Assembly: GCA_017538365.1 (NCBI GenBank)
Contig: JAFYIZ010000008.1
Location: 1-26,288, forward strand
Length of the DNA: 26,288 nucleotides
Reading direction: 5' to 3'
DNA from: a bacterium
Lineage (GTDB): Bacteria > UBP6 > UBA1177
The stretch's first letter is position 1, and every line of letters starts with the position of its first letter. The notes under the pieces were generated by a model. It saw only the letters and a program-made list of their open reading frames with translations, did no database searches and was not told where the DNA came from. Both the position numbers and the translations under genes were made by a program. Positions 22,599 to 26,288 of the stretch are shown here, piece after piece.

Positions 22599-25055
22599 TC
22601 AGGGAAGAATTTTGAGTTCTTTCAGCAGATTTTCCGAGTCGTATTCAACGAGCTCTTTGCGGTAGCCGTTTTTGATTATGTGGTATTCGCCCGTGAACGA
22701 GTCGAATTTTTTCATAACGCTGCCCAGTTCGGTATGATGGCGGATCGTCATTTCAAGAGTTTCGTCATTAAAATCAATGACTTCCAGAATTTCTTTTGCC
22801 GCTTCAAAGTCATTTTTTTCAAAGAATTTCACGCGATAGGTGCTTGTCGGAAGAGTGCGGAGGATCTTTTCCACTTTTTTGATCTTTTCGCGGTCGCAAA
22901 GGGAAAAAGTAAGGAATTTTATTCCTGAATTTTCCAAAATAGAGTTTAGTTTCTCCAAAGTTTCGGCCTCGTTGACTTCTTCGGTGAGCCAGACTGTGCC
23001 GAATTCCTCGTCAACTTCGACGCCTACCGGAGAGGGAAACGCTAAATTGAATCGGGGCATCGGGTGAAAACCGTCGGAATAAAGAATTTTAAGGTCGCTC
23101 AGAGTAAGCGCTTTGAAAAGAAACGAGACAAGATCCAAGTGACCGATACTTATCGAATTTCCGTGTTTGGAAAGAGAAAAAACGTAAGGAAAAGAGTTGT
23201 TTTTATTATTCTTTTCTGGAATTTCAAAAGTCTCGTTCTCATCAAGCGGCTCGTCTGTTCTGATCATGGGTTTGATCTCTTTGAAATCGCACGCGCCGCA
23301 CTTGTTGCAGATACCTGTTTTCGCGCAGTCGGAAGTTTCCAGAAAATTGTAGGCCTTTTCGCGCTCTTTCAGCAGAAATTTTCTGTCGATCCTGAGATCT
23401 ATGTGCTCGTAGGGAAGCGGTTTCTCCAATGATTTCGGCAGGCATGTGCTCTCTCTATCGATTCCGGCCTCGTCCATTCCCTGATCCCAGAGAGCGGGGT
23501 CAAAACTCTCGTCTTCAGTTTGGAGGCCTTTCATGTTTTTTGCAACAAATTCAATAACTTTGCCGTATTCGCGCCCTGCTCTGCTCAAATATCCTTCGAC
23601 TGTGCTTATCTCCTGATCATGCCAGGAAAGTTTCAGATTTCTGATGCCGCGGAGGTTTTCGATTATTATTTTCTGCTTAGCCTTGATCTCCGCCGGGCTC
23701 GACATTTTTTCCCACTGGAAAGGGGTGAAAGGCTGCGGCACAAAAGTCGAGAAACTTGCGCTTATCATCGCCTTTTTGCCGAATCTTTTCACATAGTTGC
23801 ACATTTTTTTGACGAGGTCTACCGTTTCAAGGAGATCGGCCTCCTCTTCATTCGGAAGCCCCAGCATGAAGTAGAGTTTGACCGCCTGCCAGCCGTTTGA
23901 AAATATCGTGTTGAGGGCGTTCAGCAGATCTTCCACGCTGTTGCCCTTGTTTATCATTTTTCTGAGCCGGTCGCTTCCCGATTCGACTGCCAGCGTGAAG
24001 CCCACTTTGCGCCCTTTTCTTATGACCTGCGCTATCTTGGGAGTGAGCGTTTCAGTTCTGAGGCTCGGCAGAGAAACAGAAATTCTTCGGCTGTAGCGGC
24101 TGTATGAGCGGACTAAAATATCCTCGATCTCGCTGTGGTCGGCTGCCGAAAGCGAAAGAAATCCCGCCTCGTCGTAGCCTGAAGAACAGACGACTTTGTC
24201 AAGAATTTCGCAGACATTCCGGGCACTTTTCTCTCTGTGCGGGCGGTAGAACATCCCCGCCATGCAGAATCTGCATCCGCGAGTGCAGCCGCGCATGATC
24301 TCGATAGTAAAACGGTCGTGGATCGTCCTCATCGCAAATATCGGGGCGTCAAAAAGCGATTCGGGGTCGTAGTTGAGATCTTTGAGCACACCTCTTCTCG
24401 CCTCAAATCCCGAAAGCGAGCCGTCGGGATTGATCTTAAGGGCGTTTTCGTCATGTCTCGACGGAATATAAATTGACGGGATTTTGGAAAAAGCCTCGAT
24501 GCGTTCATGTTTTTCCTTAATATTTTCAAGGATATTCATAAATTCTTCGGCGTAAGGCTCAAACTCACCTATCGTCACCATATCGATAAAATCAGCCATC
24601 GGTTCTGGATTGCACATGACAGGACCGCCCGACCAGATTATCGGATAACTCGCTGAATTTACTCTTTCTTTTGAGTGGATCGGAATTCCTGCGATCTCCA
24701 GGATCTTAAGAAAATCAGGGTATTGCAGCTGATACTGGAACGACACCGCGATGATATCGAAATCACGATAGTTCACCCCGTGCATCATCGAAGTGAGACC
24801 GCCGCTTTTCGCAGCAATTTCAAATATATCCTTCTGCGGAGAGAAGCCGAAATCAACCAGAAAACCACGCCTGTGGAAAAGCGAATAGAGAATTTTTACA
24901 CCAGTGTGGCTCTGCGCCATCTCGAAAAGGTCAGGGAAAAGTATCAGTATTTTCGGCTTATTAGGATCAGTTTTAACTTTCACAGTCTCGATGAACGGAG
25001 CGAAATAACGCCCCGGCTTTTCGATCCTGCGCAGAAAAGAAGTTATAAGTTCCAA
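22599..25055 (-). CDS. Fused B12-binding/radical SAM protein (TIGR03960) with DUF2344 domain (TIGR03936)
   Basis: An 818-residue cytosolic protein of two parts. The first (about 1-560) begins KPGRYFAPF, has a B12-binding-like Rossmann region (about 35-170; FPDLFEMAQSHTGVKILY), then a radical SAM core with RGCTRGCRFCMAG at about 253-263 and LPSLRTETLTP, FTLAVESGSDRLR and MLGLPNEEEADL. A Cys-rich hinge at about 575 (CAKTGICNKCGACDF) could hold a second cluster. The second part (about 620-818) is the DUF2344 radical-SAM-linked domain: SIGHLDLVSFLFKAL, YSDGFHPMPRFNLAFPSP. In many bacteria the two are fused or adjacent, often near ribonuclease G; its reaction is not firmly established, and no rng is present here. 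The frame is open to 25082, but GGAGATATTT before TTG 25055 gives the family-like start. Confidence 0.9.
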   Translation of the reverse strand: MELITSFLRRIEKPGRYFAPFIETVKVKTDPNKPKILILFPDLFEMAQSHTGVKILYSLFHRRGFLVDFGFSPQKDIFEIAAKSGGLTSMMHGVNYRDFDIIAVSFQYQLQYPDFLKILEIAGIPIHSKERVNSASYPIIWSGGPVMCNPEPMADFIDMVTIGEFEPYAEEFMNILENIKEKHERIEAFSKIPSIYIPSRHDENALKINPDGSLSGFEARRGVLKDLNYDPESLFDAPIFAMRTIHDRFTIEIMRGCTRGCRFCMAGMFYRPHREKSARNVCEILDKVVCSSGYDEAGFLSLSAADHSEIEDILVRSYSRYSRRISVSLPSLRTETLTPKIAQVIRKGRKVGFTLAVESGSDRLRKMINKGNSVEDLLNALNTIFSNGWQAVKLYFMLGLPNEEEADLLETVDLVKKMCNYVKRFGKKAMISASFSTFVPQPFTPFQWEKMSSPAEIKAKQKIIIENLRGIRNLKLSWHDQEISTVEGYLSRAGREYGKVIEFVAKNMKGLQTEDESFDPALWDQGMDEAGIDRESTCLPKSLEKPLPYEHIDLRIDRKFLLKEREKAYNFLETSDCAKTGICNKCGACDFKEIKPMIRTDEPLDENETFEIPEKNNKNNSFPYVFSLSKHGNSISIGHLDLVSFLFKALTLSDLKILYSDGFHPMPRFNLAFPSPVGVEVDEEFGTVWLTEEVNEAETLEKLNSILENSGIKFLTFSLCDREKIKKVEKILRTLPTSTYRVKFFEKNDFEAAKEILEVIDFNDETLEMTIRHHTELGSVMKKFDSFTGEYHIIKNGYRKELVEYDSENLLKELKILP

Positions 25056-25185
25056 AAATATCTCCTCAAAGAAAGACCTCAATCAAAACGCGCTATTTTA
25101 GGAATATATCGGGAAAGTTCCAGAAAAATCGTAAGATCGTTACGGCATTGAATTTAGTTGTATCTCTATATCCTTATGTTTTTGC

Positions 25186-25312
25186 GGTCGAAAATTTCGA
25201 CCACAAAACTGGTTCGTGTTTCGATTTTCAAGGTCAAAAATTGTTACCTCAAACACATTTCCCAATAAATTAAGCCAGTTTTGCTTAATTATCGTGGTCG
25301 AATTTTTCGACC
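25186..25312. repeat. 127-bp imperfect inverted repeat bounded by 17-bp palindromes
   Basis: GGTCGAAAATTTCGACC (25186-25202) and GGTCGAATTTTTCGACC (25296-25312) are each almost perfect palindromes and differ at two central positions. Inside them CAAAACTGG (25204-25212) is mirrored by CCAGTTTTG (25275-25283). A third, degenerate 17-mer with GGTC...TACC lies at 25232-25248, and AATTAAGC/GCTTAATT forms a hairpin at 25268-25290. The whole could be a small non-autonomous element, a paired operator or a structured RNA. Confidence 0.6.
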
Positions 25313-25335
25313 TTGATCCAGATGGAAGGTGTAAA

Positions 25336-25425
25336 ATGAGCAGAGTAAAAAACACTGTTGACATCTCAAATTTATGGGATAATATTAAGCGCGACTTTGG
25401 ATTATCCCAAATTTTGCGATTTTGA
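25336..25425 (+). CDS. Possible 29-aa ORF or gene remnant
   Basis: An ATG with GGAAGGTGTAAA in front opens a 29-codon frame rich in polar residues, ending LSQILRF. It follows the second 17-bp palindrome by 23 bases, and the 25375-25409 hairpin lies inside it. The segment ISNLWDNIKRDFGLSQILRF superficially resembles the start of some transposases. Too short to be confident; it may be a broken gene or chance. Confidence 0.25.
   Translation: MSRVKNTVDISNLWDNIKRDFGLSQILRF
25375..25409. other. Hairpin downstream of the higBA-like operon
   Basis: TGGGATAAT (25375-25383) pairs perfectly with ATTATCCCA (25401-25409) over a 17-base loop that itself contains AAG/CTT around CGCGA. On the minus strand it lies 25 bases beyond the antitoxin stop. 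The following sequence is AT-rich but lacks a proper T-run, so it may be a weak transcript end or an RNA-stabilising hairpin. Confidence 0.45.
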
Positions 25426-25433
25426 AAAAAGTA

Positions 25434-25721
25434 TCAGCTGTTTTGCGGAAGGAATTCTATTTTAAGTTTCATCCCCATTCCGAGAGCCAGACGCTGCAAA
25501 GTTCTAAGGGACGGATTCGCATTTCCTTTTTCGATTTTGCTTATGTCGCCCTGCGCGATTCCGGTGCGCTCCGAAAGTTCTTTTTGTGTAAGCCCTGACT
25601 GCTTGCGGGCATCAATGATTGCCTGAATCACGGCGTGTTCCGGCTGAAGTAGCTCGTATTCAGCCTTAAACTCGGGATTTTTCAGCTGTTCTTTGAGAAA
25701 ATCATTAAATTTTTCGCCCAT
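25434..25721 (-). CDS. higA: HigA-type XRE antitoxin
   Basis: A 95-residue protein with a central helix-turn-helix of the XRE/Cro family: IDARKQSGLTQKELSERTGI, AQGDISKIEKGNANPSLRTL. A C-terminal strand KLKIEFLP suits dimerisation. The preceding helices (NDFLKEQLKNPEFKAEYELL) are typical of HigA-like antitoxins that follow their toxin. GGAG six bases before ATG 25721 fixes the start; a GTG 18 bases upstream lacks a ribosome site. It overlaps the end of the toxin gene by 17 bases, so expression is coupled. It is expected to neutralise the toxin and to repress the shared promoter through the palindrome at 26100. Confidence 0.92.
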   Translation of the reverse strand: MGEKFNDFLKEQLKNPEFKAEYELLQPEHAVIQAIIDARKQSGLTQKELSERTGIAQGDISKIEKGNANPSLRTLQRLALGMGMKLKIEFLPQNS

Positions 25722-26076
25722 TTTTATCTCCGTTTCCACGCAAATAATCAGCTCTGTATTTCTTTGCTTTTTCTATTTCTGCGACAGGAGTTTTCTGCGT
25801 TTTCTTGATAAAACCGTGAGTCAGCACGATCCGCCTGTCAACATAAAAGAAATAGAAAACACGCATTATATTTGTTTCGGCGCGGGCTCTCAATTCAAAA
25901 ATCCCGTCAGACAGATATTTCGAATAAGGCTCCCGTAAGTCGCAGCCGTTATCCTGCAGTATCGAAATCATGTCCGCCATTTTAGCCCTCATTTTTACAT
26001 CAAGCGACAAAAGAAATTCTTTTGCCGGCTGACTGCCGTTCTCTTTTTCATAAAACTCGACTTCAAAATTTGTCAC
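25705..26076 (-). CDS. higB: HigB/RelE-superfamily toxin (phage Gp49-like)
   Basis: A 123-residue toxin of the Gp49-like HigB family (PF05973). FEVEFYEKENGSQPAKEFL opens the fold, the middle has a conserved LREPYSKYLSDGIFELR, then RVFYFFYVDRRIVLTHGF and KKTQKTP, the last being the family's catalytic, basic region. Such toxins cleave mRNA on the ribosome. GGAG seven bases before GTG 26076 gives the start. The toxin-first order and the overlap with the antitoxin gene are characteristic. Its C-terminal tail (RGNGDKNGRKI) is encoded by bases that also carry the antitoxin ribosome site and start. It appears intact. Confidence 0.92.
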   Translation of the reverse strand: MTNFEVEFYEKENGSQPAKEFLLSLDVKMRAKMADMISILQDNGCDLREPYSKYLSDGIFELRARAETNIMRVFYFFYVDRRIVLTHGFIKKTQKTPVAEIEKAKKYRADYLRGNGDKNGRKI

Positions 26077-26094
26077 TGAACCGCTCCAAAAACT

Positions 26095-26123
26095 ATTTTA
26101 TAGGATTTATCCTATTTTGTCAA
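26095..26123 (-). promoter_or_regulatory. higBA promoter with operator palindrome in the spacer
   Basis: On the minus strand TTGACA (26118-26123) and TAAAAT (26095-26100) are spaced by 17 bases; TATAAA at 26097-26102 is an alternative -10. The spacer contains the perfect palindrome ATAGGAT-TT-ATCCTAT (26100-26115), placed where bound HigA would block polymerase. Transcription would start about 12 bases before the GTG. Confidence 0.75.
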
Positions 26124-26288
26124 TACTTTTGACCTTAAAATCAGATCTTAATCTCAATAAATCAAAATCGCAATGGTATATTTAAATAATTAGAATACGA
26201 AATCAAGTTTTTGATATTAAGTAAAAGAAGGATATCTAACCTGATAATAAAATGGGGCGAGAAGTGCAAGATTTGCATTTTTGAAGTG
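26124..26288. other. AT-rich window end, no gene seen
   Basis: The last 165 bases are AT-rich and contain short A/T runs but no ORF, hairpin or repeat I can support. They may belong to a gene starting past the window. Confidence 0.5.

Larger units (their letters stand above)
25083..25433. other. 351-base gene-poor stretch with clustered palindromes
   Basis: Only a very short plus-strand frame is supported here, and weakly. Five dyad-symmetric elements lie within 225 bases: two near-identical 17-mers at 25186 and 25296, a degenerate copy at 25232, a hairpin at 25268-25290 and another at 25375-25409. The region separates the radical SAM gene start from the antitoxin gene stop. Confidence 0.7.

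Noticed and set aside
25140-25364. 74-codon minus-strand frame across the palindromes
   Set aside because: No ribosome site or protein character; the frame is created by AT-rich palindromic sequence.
1-26288. tRNA, rRNA, prophage or complete insertion sequence
   Set aside because: No gap is large enough or shows the needed folds or integrase/transposase motifs; only a doubtful 29-codon remnant at 25336.

Overview
The window looks like a chromosomal stretch from a Gram-negative, probably anaerobic bacterium. Three or more proteins carry lipobox signal peptides, there is a lipopolysaccharide-type sugar acetyltransferase (WbpD family), and there are radical SAM enzymes and a carbamate kinase. 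Base composition is moderate, with strong GGAGG-type ribosome binding sites and frequent GTG and TTG starts. One exported protein has a linker containing CDNGMDD...DCADDDC, a pattern I associate with Myxococcota and related delta-proteobacterial lineages. Acidic, cysteine-rich lipoproteins point the same way. The taxonomic placement is inference; no rRNA or tRNA is present to test it.

Layout. (1) 1-1627: an unrecognised plus-strand gene with a cysteine cluster that weakly recalls U32 peptidases. (2) 1633-4279, minus: a cyclic 2,3-diphosphoglycerate synthase-family P-loop protein, then a carbamate kinase, then a small membrane-anchored protein. A promoter and a 20-bp tandem dyad repeat lie upstream, and an intrinsic terminator sits just before the kinase. 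(3) 4427-7566, minus: a tight four-gene operon of WbpD-like acetyltransferase, thioredoxin-like protein lacking the first active-site Cys, a lipoprotein with seven AGDPIM repeats, and an aquaporin. (4) 7783-9357, plus: a lipoprotein with two GILT-like domains (CPYG instead of CPYC) flanking a CxxC thioredoxin-like domain. (5) 9363-12172, minus: TrkA and TrkH potassium uptake. (6) 12329-14407, plus: a membrane receptor adenylate cyclase. (7) 14436-17069, minus: ECF sigma factor, FecR-type anti-sigma factor and an acidic lipoprotein with two Kazal-like modules. (8) 17171-20321, minus: short-chain dehydrogenase, NrdG-type radical SAM activase and UbiB-family kinase. (9) 20485-22484, minus: two glycosyltransferases with AT-richer sequence. 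(10) 22599-25055, minus: a fused B12/radical SAM plus DUF2344 protein. (11) 25083-25433: a gene-poor stretch full of palindromes. (12) 25434-26076, minus: a HigB-HigA-type toxin-antitoxin pair with a textbook promoter and operator.

How the parts relate. Much of the window concerns the envelope: exported thiol proteins, repeat lipoproteins, ion and water transport, surface sugars, and two signalling units (the cyclase and the ECF/FecR system) that could sense envelope or ionic conditions. The least ordinary items are the monothiol GILT-like lipoprotein, the AGDPIM-repeat lipoprotein, the cDPGS/carbamate kinase locus with its tandem dyad leader, the ECF-FecR-Kazal lipoprotein operon, and the palindrome cluster next to the toxin-antitoxin pair. 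I did not find a clear defence system, CRISPR array, prophage or complete insertion sequence.
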